Assembly (NCBI RefSeq): GCF_034190915.1
Contig: NW_026947484.1
Location: forward strand, 75,285,482 to 75,349,481
Length of the DNA stretch: 64,000 bases
Direction: 5' to 3'
Origin: Cavia porcellus
Taxonomy: Eukaryota; Chordata; Mammalia; Rodentia; Caviidae
Part shown: piece after piece, positions 44,495-54,880 of the stretch
How the letters are laid out: each line of letters starts with the position of its first letter
Numbering within the stretch: the first letter of the stretch is position 1
Program-made: the position numbers and the translations under genes
Notes under the pieces: model-generated
What the model was told of the DNA's origin: nothing
Database searches by the model: none
Seen by the model: the letters and a program-made list of their open reading frames with translations, nothing else

Positions 44495-44621
44495 CTGGGA
44501 AATCAGGCTGAGCCCCGGCCGAGGCCTGTGCTCAGTGGAGTACTTCTGGCTGGAGCTGGAGCTGGAGCCGGTGTACCAGTCCCACTCGCAGGGAGAGGGT
44601 AGTAATGTGTTCTTCTGCACC
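44495..44621 (-). CDS. Internal coding exon B, candidate alternative TJP2 exon
   Basis: Seen: reading the minus strand, TTCTAAC (matching the branch-site consensus) and a CTGTCTTTTCCAG acceptor precede the exon at 44,621, and CAG/GTACTTG gives the donor at 44,494. The 127-nt exon is open in one frame as one base plus 42 codons, starting VQKNTLLPSPCEWDWYTG, then six serines, QKYSTEHRPRPGLSLISQ. It needs an upstream exon ending in phase 2 and leaves in phase 0, the same exit phase as the canonical TJP2 exon 1 about 30.6 kb downstream. I do not recognise a domain; the peptide is serine-rich and probably unstructured. Inference: it splices to the first shared TJP2 exon and replaces the canonical first 20 residues. 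It could instead belong to an unrelated minus-strand gene. Confidence 0.7.
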
Positions 44622-44849
44622 CTGGAAAAGACAGGGTGGTTAGAATCCAACCTGGTCATTCCCAGGAGGTAACACCTTGGGGACTGCACCTAAGCCCACA
44701 CACCACACAGCTCGCCCCACGGGATGGCATTCAGTACATCCATGGCCTTCACATTCATCACCATGACCACCTTAGAGCATTTTCATTATCTCCAAAACTC
44801 TGTGGCACTGGCCTTTCACTTCCCAGCACTAGCCAGCTAAGTTTTCTCT

Positions 44850-45145
44850 CCAAAGATTTACATATTTCACAGAAACACATGCATACCACTGTGACCTTCT
44901 GCAGCTGCTTACTTTGACTTAACATTGTTTTCGAGGTTCCTCCATGCTGCAGTATATATCAGGACTTTATTCCTTTCTATTATTATATTCTCCTATTCTA
45001 TGTGTATAGTACATTTTATTTATCTGTCCATCAACTGATGGACATTTGGGCTACTTCTACTCCGTGGCTATTATGAACATTCACGTACAAGTGTTATATG
45101 GATATGTTTTCATTTCTCTCAGATGTAGTGGGATTACTGCCCCTG
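44850..45145 (-). mobile_element. Ancient L1M fragment
   Basis: CATCAACTGATGGACATTTG, GGCTATTATGAACATTCACG and GTTTTCATTTCTCTCAG are read in reverse order, typical of an old L1 3' region on the minus strand. It starts about 230 bp upstream (in gene direction) of exon B. Confidence 0.75.
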
Positions 45146-45157
45146 ATGTTTGTAGTT

Positions 45158-45232
45158 TTAAAATGACAGAGAGCATAAGTGTCTGCCTGGCAAGCGCAAG
45201 GTCCTGAGTTTGATCCTCGGTACCAAAAGAAA
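45158..45232 (+). mobile_element. ID SINE, 5' truncated
   Basis: AGCATAAGTGTCTGCCTGGC, GAGTTTGATCCTCGGTACC; the A-box region is lost. Confidence 0.7.
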
Positions 45233-45319
45233 ATGGAGAAAATAAATATCCACATAAAGTTCAGTATCATCATTTCAACTGAGGGTAATCCTGAAGAAAA
45301 AGACCAGGCAAGATTCACC

Positions 45320-45480
45320 TTTCTGCTGGGCAGAGAGCACACACAGGCAATGCCAACACTTACGGAGACTGAGGCAGGAGAATCACAAGTTCAAGGCCCT
45401 CCTGGACAACTTAGCATGACCCTATGTCACAATAAAAACAAACAAGTGGCTGGACTTGATCCCTAGTACCACCCCCACCA
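45320..45480 (+). mobile_element. B1-dID dimer
   Basis: CACTTACGGAGACTGAGGCAG, AAGTGGCTGGACTTGATCCC. Most of the ID arm is deleted. Confidence 0.75.
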
Positions 45481-45588
45481 AAAAAAATCTCATTTCAGGT
45501 GGAAAAAAAAATACTCAAAACAGCAAGAGAAAAAAATGTATTGTGGTAAAAACATACTCAGGTATTTATCATTTAAAGATGTGTAACA

Positions 45589-45698
45589 AAGGGGCTGGGG
45601 ATTTAGCTCAGGAGTATTATAAGCACCTGCCTTGCAAGCAGGCGGTCGTGAGTTCAATTCCTGGTACCGATAAAACAAATAAAAATAAAAATAAACAG
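45589..45698 (+). mobile_element. Young ID SINE
   Basis: It has the 15-bp duplication TAAAGATGTGTAACA at 45,574-45,588 and 45,699-45,713. The body carries an odd change in the D-arm region: CTCAGGAGTATTATAAGC where other copies have CTCAGTGGCATAAGC. Confidence 0.92.
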
Positions 45699-45713
45699 TA
45701 AAGATGTGTAACA

Positions 45714-47679
45714 GAGAAAACACTTGAAACTAAATTTGTTTTTCACAGCTTCTGGAGTAGTGGTTCATCTATTTATGGGCTAGCCACTGTCAGAAAGGAT
45801 GGCAAATATTTTTTCTTTTGTCTCAGCACAAAAAAAAAAAAAAAAGCCAACAAATACCCCAGTTCCCTCTCCCATGACTTCCGCATGTTCCCTTCCCGCA
45901 CTGCAAGGAGGCAGGTGCATCTCTGGGTTGGGGAGTTCACAGAGAAAACCTGCAGCTGGGGCAAAAACCAGGGTTTTCCCGGCTCTGGTCCCCTGGTCTT
46001 CCACTTGCCACAGGCAGCAGTACATGGTGGCATCCGGTCGCATCCAAGCAAAGCACTCTCCTCCCCACTGGACAGACAGGAGAGAAAAAGGAGGGTGTGG
46101 ACTCTATTTGTGCAGGCGGGAAGCTCATTTCCCTTCTCCAAGGATCAGCAGGAAACCCAGGCAAAGGCTAAGGCGAGGCCATCTGGACAGCTTACAAAGC
46201 AAGCTCCAGGATTACAGGCCAGCCGTGCAGTCATGCAGTCTCTCTTTATCACTCCCACGGTTAAATAAATGGTTAACCAGCCAAGATGTGCTTTGTTACA
46301 CTTTTTGGTATGAAGATGGAACTTTTCTATATGTATCAGCTCCAAACCGCTCTTGTTTCTTCTATGAAAACAACTTGCTTTTAAGTCAGGTTTTTTGCAT
46401 TTGTAAGACATCCGGCCTTTAACTCTTTTTTTTTTTTCCTGGAAAATTCCAGGGTGTTTTTATTTCTGTTTTTTGTTGTTTGGCTACTGCATGAAATTCC
46501 AGACCTCAAAACTGCTAGGCAGGTGCAGTGTGGCTGAGGTGTATCTCCTGGCCCTTCCAGGGGTTTCTGGTACTCTCACGGTCAGAGAAGCTTCTCTAGT
46601 AACATGCTATAAAAATGATCCCAGAAAGTATAGTCTTTTCCAGGGCTTTTTGACACGTGCAAAAACTACAAATAGCAGTCATTCATTTCTAAAATCTACT
46701 TTTTTTGAGACAGTCTCATCATGTAGTTCAGGCTGGCCTCAAATTTGCAGCAATCTTCCTGTCTCGGCCTCCTGAGTGCTGGCTGGGATTACAGGTGTGT
46801 ACCGCCAGCACTCTAAAATCTACTATTACTGACTGGAGTCTCTAAAGAAAAAGTTGGCAGAAATAATTAAAACATACTTTGGTTTATAATAGTTTTGACA
46901 GAAATGTAAAAGTAATGACAGGTAAAGTGCACAAGAACTTAACAAACTATACATTTTTAAGGGAAAATCCATGAGGTGGGGAGTGGCTCAGTACTTCTGT
47001 TCCAGGTGTCACTGTTTTTCTCTTTTTCCTCCTTTCATTTGTGGCTGTCCTGCAACAGAGAAGGCGCTAGCAGATACCTGCTTCATACCCAGCACAGGTT
47101 GGGCAGCAAGGTAGACATGCGATTCCTCCAGTTTCCAGTGGTCAGCTTGCAAGACTCAGTTACTTGCTGGCTGACCTGTGACTGTGCAGTTGACAGACCA
47201 GAAGCCCAACTCACTCTGCTCCCAGACAGCAAGAAAAAGGAGTGTGTCAGTGTCAGCGACACAGTGAGAGGAGAGAATGAATATCCTGAGGTTTTGAAAA
47301 CCAGCTTATGTCTGAGTTCCAGTTATGTTTTAAAATGCATACACAGCCACTCCTGAAATGTCTGTGCCTATGTGCATGTTGCAGTGATCTGACTACAGCC
47401 TGAGAAGAACTAAAGGGATGGTATTCTTAGAGGAAAATAACCCTCACGATTTAGCCAATCAACTCCGTAGAAATCTCTGACCTGAAGCTTCTGGGAAAGA
47501 TTTCTCTTTGTAAAAGCACAACCAATAAGCTACCTTCTTTCTGAGATCTTATTTCAAACTGCAGGGAGGGAAGAGAAGGGACTAAAAGCTAGGGGGAAGG
47601 TCAGGGAACGCAGCAGGGTTACACTCCAGGAGCTGTCGGGGAGGGCACCTCTGGAAGCCTTCAGTGTCATGGACTCCAG
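45714..47679. other. Putative intron between exons A and B
   Basis: 45,880-46,260 is a unique GC-richer block with open frames in several phases. On the minus strand GCCACCATG at 46,028-46,020 is a strong Kozak start, but I found no donor of the phase needed by exon B. 46,820-47,670 is unique without recognised exons. Confidence 0.35.
46697..46812 (-). mobile_element. B1 SINE
   Basis: TTTGAGACAGTCTCATCATG, CTGTCTCGGCCTCCTGAGTG, with a small GCTG duplication before GGGATTACAGG. Confidence 0.8.
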
Positions 47680-47815
47680 CATCCCCTGCACCACCCAGCC
47701 CTGGGAGCTTGCAAGAAACTGCAGAATCTCAGGCCCCACCACAGCCTGCAGAATCACAAGCAACCCGCATCTTAACACAGTAATTCACATGCACATGAAA
47801 GCTAAAAAACAAAGC
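47680..47815 (+). mobile_element. hAT-Charlie remnant (MER5-like)
   Basis: CCTGGGAGCTTGCAAGAAAC, TGCAGAATCTCAGGCCCCAC, CTGCAGAATCACAAGCAACC and AATTCACATGCACATGAAA follow the MER5 non-autonomous hAT layout. Inverted ends are not preserved. Confidence 0.6.
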
Positions 47816-47984
47816 ATCAAGGTAACCCTGAAAGCTGTGGAATTCATGAAAGTAGCATTTGTCAGCAGGAGACGAACCCTCCTAGGATATCCAGAAGGGA
47901 GTGTTTTCTATAAGCTTTGTAAAGAGCAGGTCCATGCCCCAAGGAAGTCTGTCAGGTAACAAGCCGTCAGCAAACAAAAATGGG

Positions 47985-48147
47985 ACTAGGCTGGATGGGC
48001 TGGCACATACCTGTAATCCCAGCACCTGGGAGGCTGAAGCAGGAGGACTACCTTGAGTTCAAGGCCAGCCTAGTTACAAGTAAGTTCAAGGCCTGGCTGA
48101 ACTACATAGTGAGACCCTGCCTCAAAAAAAAAAAAAAAAAAAAAAAA
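47985..48147 (+). mobile_element. B1 SINE with internal duplication
   Basis: GGCTGGATGGGCTGGCACAT, two TTCAAGGCC blocks, GAGACCCTGCCTC and a long poly-A to 48,147. Confidence 0.88.
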
Positions 48148-48289
48148 GTAGGGGTCAGCAAAGCAATGTTTTATCTGTGTGTACCTGAAGAGCCTCCAGC
48201 ACTCCAGGTATTATGGATACAAAGAAGATATCATTTGTCTTTTAACAGCCCCCCTTTGGTGGGGCTTCAGGACCTCTCTCAAAAAAAGT

Positions 48290-48382
48290 GGGGGAGGGGG
48301 GGAGGCATAGCTCAGTGGTAGAGTGCTTGTCTAGCAGGCCATGAGGCTCTAGGTTTGTTCTCCAGCACCACAAAAAGAAAAG
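48290..48382 (+). mobile_element. ID SINE
   Basis: GGCATAGCTCAGTGGTAGAG, TCTAGCAGGCCATGAGG, GGTTTGTTCTCCAGCACC. Confidence 0.8.
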
Positions 48383-48593
48383 ACAGAATTGGTTAAATAC
48401 ATAGGTCATATACTGCAGCTCCCCCAAAATCCCTAAATATATGTTCAAAACAAACATTCCTAAGCAATTATAATATTCCTTTCCAGCTGGCCCAGATGTG
48501 ACCTCAGGGTTCTCCCCAGCTTGGTCGTTTAAGCAGTGCCATCACATGAAAGCTTTTTGCCAGCCCTAAAGAAACATGCAATCTTCCAGTTCT

Positions 48594-48705
48594 GTATTTT
48601 TTTTTTTTTTTGGTCTTTTTCATTTTTTATCGGTACCAGGGATCGAACTCACAACTGCCTGCTTGCAAGGCAGGTGCTTATGCCGCTGAGCTAAACCCCC
48701 AGCCC
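48594..48705 (-). mobile_element. Young ID SINE
   Basis: Poly-T, ATCGGTACCAGGGATCGAAC, CTTGCAAGGCAGG and GCTAAACCCCCAGCCCC are read on the plus strand. Duplicated flank CTTCCAGTTCT at 48,583-48,593 and 48,706-48,716. Confidence 0.92.
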
Positions 48706-48796
48706 CTTCCAGTTCTAAACTTCTGTTACTCTGAGACCAAGATTCAGGTTTTGATGAGCTGAATCTCACAAGACTCCTTTAGGACCACACTTTGAG

Positions 48797-49018
48797 GCCA
48801 GAGTGGTGGGTCAAGCCTGTAATTCCAGCACTTCGGGAGGCTGAGGCAGAAGGATCACAATTCCAGCCAAACCTGAGCAATTTAGTGAGATATAAGACCC
48901 TGTCTCATAAAAAAATTGGGGAGGGGTGTTGTCCCTATGGATGTGGCTCAGGGTGAAGGCCCTGGGTTCAAGGTTCAATTCCAGGTTGGGGAGCCGGGAC
49001 AGAGAGAGAGAGAGAGAG
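48797..49018 (+). mobile_element. B1-dID dimer with GA repeat
   Basis: CAGAGTGGTGGGTCAAGCC, CACTTCGGGAGGCTGAGGC, GGATGTGGCTCAGGGTGAAGG, GGTTCAATTCCAGG, then GAGAGAGAGA at 49,001-49,017. Confidence 0.85.
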
Positions 49019-49151
49019 GTGAGGGGTACAATTTGGTCATTAAACATGTTTTCCATAGCCCTTGCTAAACAACATAGACAGACGCTCTTTCCTCCTCGAT
49101 GCATACACAATCTTTTACTTTTAGAAGCAGAACAGCAATGATATCCTTACA

Positions 49152-49240
49152 TGGAAGCTGCAACACAGCTCAGTAACACAGTCCTTGCCTAGGGTAGGTG
49201 AAGCCTGGGTTCTGGCTCCAGTACCACTAAATAAAGTGTT
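49152..49240 (+). mobile_element. ID SINE, older
   Basis: AGCTGCAACACAGCTCAGTAA, TTGCCTAGGGTAGGTGAAGCC, GGTTCTGGCTCCAGTACC. Confidence 0.7.
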
Positions 49241-49364
49241 ATCTCAGCCGTCTAGTCCATCTCTAAAATTCACCAGATATCTAAATTTTTTTCTAGTAAA
49301 AAAAAAATCTTTTATACATAGGGAGTCTACCTAAATCAAATGAATTACCAGGAGTATTATTAGG

Positions 49365-49530
49365 TTAGGGGTGCATAATCCTTTGGTGTATGGGGTGGGG
49401 TCCTGTGTGTGGCAGGATGCTGTGCAGCCCCTCTGACCCCTACCCACTAAACATAATATCCTGAGTTAAGATAACCAAATGGTCCCCCGACTGCCAAATT
49501 TCCTACCCGAGCTAGGACCACCGACCCAAT
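49365..49530 (+). mobile_element. hAT-type MER remnant
   Basis: GGCAGGATGCTGTGCAGCCC, CTCTGACCCCTACCCACTAA, GATAACCAAATGGTCCCCCG and CTGCCAAATTTCCT match the pattern of old MER hAT fragments common in mammals. Confidence 0.5.
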
Positions 49531-49664
49531 GATTCTCGTGATTCTGTGGAACCGTAAGAAAGTTTCTCTCTTGTTTTCCTTATTTCCTAAACTTCCTCAA
49601 TGAATATGTACTACTTGTATGATAAAAACAAATGAGCTATGTTATAATTTTTTGATGGAAGCTT

Positions 49665-49756
49665 GGTTGGGTTGGGTTTGGTACCAGGAATCAAACTCAG
49701 AACCTTGTGCTTGGCAGGCAGGTGCTTATACCGCTGAGCTATATCCCTGACGCTAT
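49665..49756 (-). mobile_element. ID SINE
   Basis: GGTACCAGGAATCAAACTCAG, CTTGGCAGGCAGGTGC, GCTGAGCTATATCCCTGA. Confidence 0.85.
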
Positions 49757-50037
49757 GTTCTAACATTTAAAAGCATACCTCAAGTTGACTGGTAACAGCT
49801 ACCTAAACATACTGTCTGCCATGTCAGCACTTAGACTCAGTTCTGCAACGTGTAAAAGACCCAAAAGAAGAACTTCAGCAAAGAACGTTCTGTCTGAGGC
49901 CTATAACCAGGCAGAGAAGGATTTCTAAACCCTTTGTCTGCATGGTTACTCAGCGGGGCATTGCAAAGAGCTGTGACATGAAAACTGCCATTTCCAGAAG
50001 AGGCTTTCCCTGAAAATACAGTGTGCCTGCACACTTT

Positions 50038-50165
50038 GCTCACACACACATATACACACACACATACACACACACACTCCCCTCGCCTCCATGCCAGGAA
50101 CCAAATCCAGTTTTTTGCACATGCTAGGCTAGTGCTCTACCACTGAGGTACACTCCCAGCCCCTG
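50038..50165 (-). mobile_element. CA repeat and ID SINE
   Basis: (CA)n with ATA interruptions at 50,041-50,078, then reversed ID CCAGGAACCAAATCCAG, CTCTACCACTGAGGTACACTC, CCAGCCCC. Confidence 0.8.
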
Positions 50166-50287
50166 CCCAAATGCTTCAAGAAAAAAAAAAAATTTGCTTT
50201 GTTGAAAAAGATAACACTGAGGCACATTTTCGTCATCTGTAAGTATTGCTATCCTTGCAAATCACATTTAAAAATTTCGAACTCAGA

Positions 50288-50370
50288 GCTGGGGATTTAG
50301 CTCAGTGGTGTAAGTGCCTGCCTGGCAAGTGTGAGGTCATGAGTTCGATCCCTGGTACCAAAAAAAAAAT
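50288..50370 (+). mobile_element. ID SINE
   Basis: AGCTGGGGATTTAGCTCAGT, GAGTTCGATCCCTGGTACC, poly-A. Flanks TTTCGAACTCA and TGTCAAACTCA may be a mutated target duplication. Confidence 0.88.
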
Positions 50371-50582
50371 GTCAAACTCAAAAAATTAACCATCTTGATT
50401 ATAATATCTTAACATACCCAGGACTTCATCTTCTTGGGTGCTATGAGTATTATACCAGAATTTCATTACCGTCTGCAAACACCACATCCATGAAGAAGAA
50501 GTAAAGTTCTCAATTAATTTACCCCAGGAGAAACACCCTTTTCTCTGTCTGCCTAACCCGAAGAACCAGTGTGGACCTTTCT

Positions 50583-50735
50583 AGTTAGGCACAGTGGCAC
50601 ATGCCTGTAATCTCAGCACGCAGGAGGCTGAGTCAGGAGGATCATTACAAGTTTGAGATCAGCCTAGGCTACAAAGTGAGGTCAAGGCCAGCCCGAACTT
50701 TGGTCTAAAAAAAAACCAAAAACAAAAACAAAGAC
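50583..50735 (+). mobile_element. B1 SINE with internal duplication, next to exon A
   Basis: TTAGGCACAGTGGCACATGC, AGCACGCAGGAGGCTGAGTC, GGTCAAGGCCAGCCCGAAC. Its A-rich tail ends about 30 bp short of the exon A donor. Confidence 0.85.
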
Positions 50736-50763
50736 AAAGAAGCATCAAGGCGCCTCTGCTTAC

Positions 50764-50879
50764 CCAGGGTGCTGCCAAAGGTTCGCGTGCCTTCTGCTCT
50801 CGGGTAGAAGCTCTCTCTTGTTAAGCGGAGTGATACCCACAGCTGCCTCCAGAATAGCCATGTATTTCTTATATCTCAT
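50764..50879 (-). CDS. Candidate first coding exon A (distal TJP2 start)
   Basis: Seen: on the minus strand ATG at 50,879 has A at -3 and opens MRYKKYMAILEAAVG; after 38 codons plus two bases (…NLWQHP, GG) comes the donor GTAAGC at 50,763. An in-frame TAG at 50,943-50,945 lies upstream, so the ATG is not simply inside a longer frame. A second in-frame ATG lies at 50,861. The phase-2 end fits exon B exactly, with the split codon becoming GGG. The block has clearly more CpGs than its surroundings and is free of recognised SINEs, although a B1 ends about 30 bp downstream of the donor. Inference: exons A and B form the 5' end of a transcript joining TJP2 or a neighbouring minus-strand gene. The protein is not recognised from memory. 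Confidence 0.55.
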
Positions 50880-51130
50880 GTTGTCGTGCGCAGTGCAAGA
50901 GCCCGTAAATTTCGGGTCACTGTTCAGCTTTAAGCCAATGAACTAATCTTCCTCCACGGGAAGCCACAGTCCCTGCTTTCTGTGCTCTGCGTAGCCCTGG
51001 CTACAGCTGTCAGAGCCACAGTGCTGGGGGTGGAGGTTAAGGGGCAGAGGAAAAGGTCTTTCACATCTCCTTGCAAGGTCCGAGTTATGTAAGGCCGAAG
51101 AATTCTGAATAAGACACTAGTGAAAATGAT
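50880..51130 (-). promoter_or_regulatory. Possible 5' UTR and promoter of exon A
   Basis: This repeat-free stretch directly upstream of the exon A ATG holds several CpGs (for example TGCGCAC, CCCGTGG, ACCGCGG on one strand or the other) in a region otherwise poor in them. No clear TATA box or initiator is visible. Its promoter role is inferred only from position and composition. Confidence 0.3.
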
Positions 51131-53716
51131 TTGCAGGAGTGACCGCGGTTTTAAACACAATGATCTAATGTACACTCCCCAATTAATCCGCCCATAAATC
51201 TTTCAGGCCACTAAGCCTTCACGTAGAAAAGGCATACGAGGTGATTTATCTCAAAGTCTGATAATAATTAGTTAGAAAAGCCTGCTTGACTGTAGATGTA
51301 CTAAAATTGGAAACAGATTTGCTCTTTCAACAAATATCTCTCTCTAAAAGGCTGCACTTTGATGAATGAAGGCAGGATTCCAGCTGTCATTGTATAGCAC
51401 ATGCATTTATAACTGCTGTAAACTGCCCGCTTGGGTCAGCAGCAAAAGCAAAGATTAATTCATTAGGAAACAATTCTGATTGGGGCTTTTTAAATACCTC
51501 TAGAACCCTCTAAAACTGTTTCAGGAAAATATATTGTTTGGAGATGTTCATAATCTCTCCCCAGGGCAGATGTGCAGTTTGGACCACTGGCAACTATGTC
51601 CCCTACCTGAAGGGAAGGACTCTTCACTAGTACCTAGCTAAGAAAAACAGTACTAAGTTAAATGTTATGACATCTTTTCAATTTCTGGATTGTTGTACTC
51701 AGGGGTTGCAAGGAGAAAAATTACATTTAGGACACAGAATGTATAATATTGTCTTTAATGGTCACCCAAAGAATCAAATACAAAGAAAGTGCAAGAAATC
51801 TGTCCACAACACTAAAGACCTAGAAAACCCAGTGGAAGGCCTGAATCTCATGGCAATACACTGCATGGGTTCAGGTGAAAACTTAGAGCCCACGACAATG
51901 ACCCATGCAAGTCTATCCCACAGATCTGTGCTGGGAAGGCCCAGAGGTCAGGGGTGGAAGCTAGACAGTCTGTATCAGTGGGGCGAAGAATCTGTGTCAG
52001 CAGGTTGAGGGTTCTACAGTGGAGCCAAGAAGTGACACTCAAAATAAGGACCAGGGCTCCCCAAAAAAGTACCACAGCCACCCTCAGCAACAATGAGGTC
52101 CCATGCTCCTCCAACAATAACAGCCGAGTTCATATCAGGAAGCCAGCACAAGCTTCTCCTGGAGATTGAACAGCACATAGTTTTCCCTCTGGAACCAGGA
52201 AGTGATCCTCAAAGTAAGGAACGAAGCTCCCCTACAGTGAACCTCAGCCATTCTCAGCAACAAGGTCCTGAGCTCCTCTGACGACAACAGCCAAGTTCAC
52301 ATCAGGGAAGCCAGCACGACAGGCTCCTCCAGGAGAACCAATGGGTCCAAACAACGCTCCCAAGAACCCACAATGCTGCAGCTTGCTCTCCAGGTCTCCA
52401 TTTTATTCCTTGGGTGGGTCATCTACGCTCAGCACCACCAGTTACCAATCCACAGCATGGATCCAACTCTGCCTGAGGTCACTGCTACCCTAGAGGATCC
52501 CAGTTATACTTAGGAACTGACTAACACATTGATTCTGTGAATTTAGTAGTCTCTGCTACCCTGAGTTCAGATTTATACACCCTTTGCCTCACCACATTCT
52601 TTAAGCTATTTTTATGTGCTATAGCAACACACAGGAATCATGCTATTCCTTATCTAAACAGGCCCATATACAAAGGGAAAACCAAGTGGAAGTGTGATTT
52701 CCAGTGATAGGTACTGATTGTGATTAACACGGATGTCCAAAATAATACCCCAAACTCCTCCCACCCCAAGAATCTCCACCTCCACTTCTATAGAATTTTC
52801 CCTCTCAAGTTTTATCTTTTCTTTAATTTTTATTTTCTTGTTCTTTCTTTCTTTTTTTTAACCTACACAACTTAAATCAATGGTCTCCAAATGGATTGTA
52901 TACAAACCAATATTCTTTGGGCTCTGGGAAGAATATATCAAACCATCTATTTCCCTTTCACTCTCTCACCCTTAAAAATGAGTTTTCATGCTTTTAAATA
53001 TTTGTAATGTTTACCTTGGGAACTAACGCATTTTAAGTTATATTAAAGTATATTACTTACAAATTAATATATTCATATGCACATGGTGTTTATGAATCTG
53101 TTACAGACTTGTGGACAAAGAAATTGAAAGTGGGTGATTTAGACAACTCTCAACTACTCCTGAAGCCTTAGTTTCCCATTTACAAGGTGCGAAGACTGAG
53201 TAGAACATGTTTTCTACCACCACTGCCACCGCCAAAAGACTAAGCCCGCCCACTCCTCTTGGGCTGATTATGTAATTAATATAATCTGACCACAATAAAG
53301 TGATGACAAACAAGGGGCAAACCACTTGGTCTTGGAACAGTGCATTTCCACAGTATTCATGAACAGTACTCCCACGGGCTGCTCTGCAAACAATTAGTAC
53401 CAGTTAGTCACAGGAATTCTTTTATGGGCTGAACTCGAATGTGGTTGGCTACAGCTGCCACCCCTGAAAAATGCTCTAATACAGCCTTCATTTAATCACA
53501 CAGGAAGATGTAATTACATTCACACAGCAGCCTTTGTTCTAAGGAATTGTGTTTCCAATAACAGGCGATGAAATTACTACACAACCCCTCTCGAATAAGA
53601 AATGAACCCTGAAGCTAACCACAACAAAAAAATCAAGTTAAACGTGTCACTCATTGGAAGCTATTTTACTACAACGAAAATGATACAGTACTTTATAAAT
53701 GGCATGCTTGATAGTT
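51131..53716. other. Repeat-poor region upstream of exon A
   Basis: Apart from the 170-bp duplication, no transposon is recognised over 2.5 kb. 51,180-51,540 is AT-rich with TTAATTCATTAGG, and 53,330-53,600 is similarly clean. Candidate conserved noncoding elements by absence of repeats only. Confidence 0.4.
52018..52350. repeat. Direct duplication, about 170-bp unit
   Basis: Unit 1 has AAGTGACACTCAAAATAAGGA, CCACCCTCAGCAACAA, AACAGCC and CATATCAGGAAGCCAGCAC; unit 2 repeats AAGTGATCCTCAAAGTAAGGA, CCATTCTCAGCAACAA, AACAGCC and CACATCAGGGAAGCCAGCAC. AGTGA anchors at 52,031 and 52,201 are 170 bp apart. Diverged, not SINE or LTR that I recognise. Confidence 0.8.
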
Positions 53717-53848
53717 TTTTGAGTCTTGTTTTTTAGATAGAAAATCTCAATGCATAGCCCAGGCTGGCCTTGAACTCATTATGTAGCCCAAGTTGGCCTC
53801 AAACTCTGGATTCTCCTACCACAACACACGAAGGACTGAGATGGTTGG

Positions 53849-53899
<51 letters not shown>

Positions 53900-54085
53900 A
53901 TGCACAAGGCTTTCTCAATGAGCTATTTTCTCAGGCTTTTTTTGTATTTGTTGAGACAGGATCTCACTAAATTCCTAAATTTCTGAAATTGGGCTTGAAT
54001 TTGCCACCTGGCTTGAATTTGTAAACCTTGCACCTCACCCTCCCTGTGTGCTGGGATTACAGACATGCACCACCACATCTGATGC
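53717..54085 (-). mobile_element. Minus B1, (GT)n and minus B1-dID-like piece
   Basis: B1 at 53,717-53,850 (CAATGCATAGCCCAGGCTGG); (GT)n at 53,851-53,897; second B1 53,945-54,085 (GAGACAGGATCTCACTAAATT, GTGCTGGGATTACAGACATG) with a doubled GGCTTGAATTTG. Confidence 0.8.
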
Positions 54086-54535
54086 TACCAGAATTTTGGA
54101 TTCTAACATTTAACATACAGCTCTAAAAAGTTATTTTTATTTTGCTCTCATACAAAATTAAAATTGAGTCTTTCATTAGGAAAGTAGCTGTGCTTTAACA
54201 AATATTACAAAGAATTTGTCCTTGTCCCTTATATGAGATTGTTCCAATTTTTTATTCATTTTTTAAATGTCATCTGTATGTGAAGTCCTTTATGATAATC
54301 CAGAAGGACAATAGTAAAGAAAAGAATTAATTTGATCAAAATAACCCATTCAGATATGTACAGACATTTTCTTTACTATTCCAGAAGTTGCTTAGAAATA
54401 CGTATTTTAAAAACGAAACATGTATTTATTTATTTCTCTTAGAGTTCCAGAATTTTTTTACAACTACAGCTATTACATATCTATTTTTAAGAAATTTTAA
54501 AGTGTTTAATGTGAAAGACAAAAGAGAAAGCCTTT

Positions 54536-54680
54536 GTGGGGCATGGTTGCACACGCCTGTAAGGCCAGCACTCAGGACTCTGGGCAGGAGGATTGCTGCA
54601 AGTTTGAGGCCAGCCTGGGCAGCATAGTGAGTTCAAGGCCAGCCTGAACTATACAGCGAGATCTTGCCTCAAAAACAAAC
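54536..54680 (+). mobile_element. B1 SINE with internal duplication
   Basis: GGGCATGGTTGCACACGCCTG, two GGCCAGCCTG blocks, GATCTTGCCTCAAAAAC. Confidence 0.88.
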
Positions 54681-54764
54681 AAAATGAAATCTTTTAAGCC
54701 AAAATGTTCGATCTTTCTCTAAAACACCAATATTGTTTGTTTCTTATTTTTTTATTTGTTTGGG

Positions 54765-54880
54765 TCTTTTTTAGAAACAGTCTGACTATGTAATTCAGAC
54801 TGGCCTCAAACCCTTAGTGGTCTTCCTGCTGCAGCCTCCAGTGTGCTACAATCACAGGCACATGCCACCACACCAGCTCT
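54765..54880 (-). mobile_element. B1 SINE
   Basis: AAACAGTCTGACTATGTAATT, TCCTGCTGCAGCCTCCAGTG, GCACATGCCACCACACC. Lies about 90 bp from the opposite-strand B1. Confidence 0.8.

Noticed and set aside
45799..46422. 207-codon plus-strand frame
   Set aside because: It starts in a poly-A-derived lysine run and overlaps equally long frames in other phases, which indicates a chance opening in GC-richer DNA.
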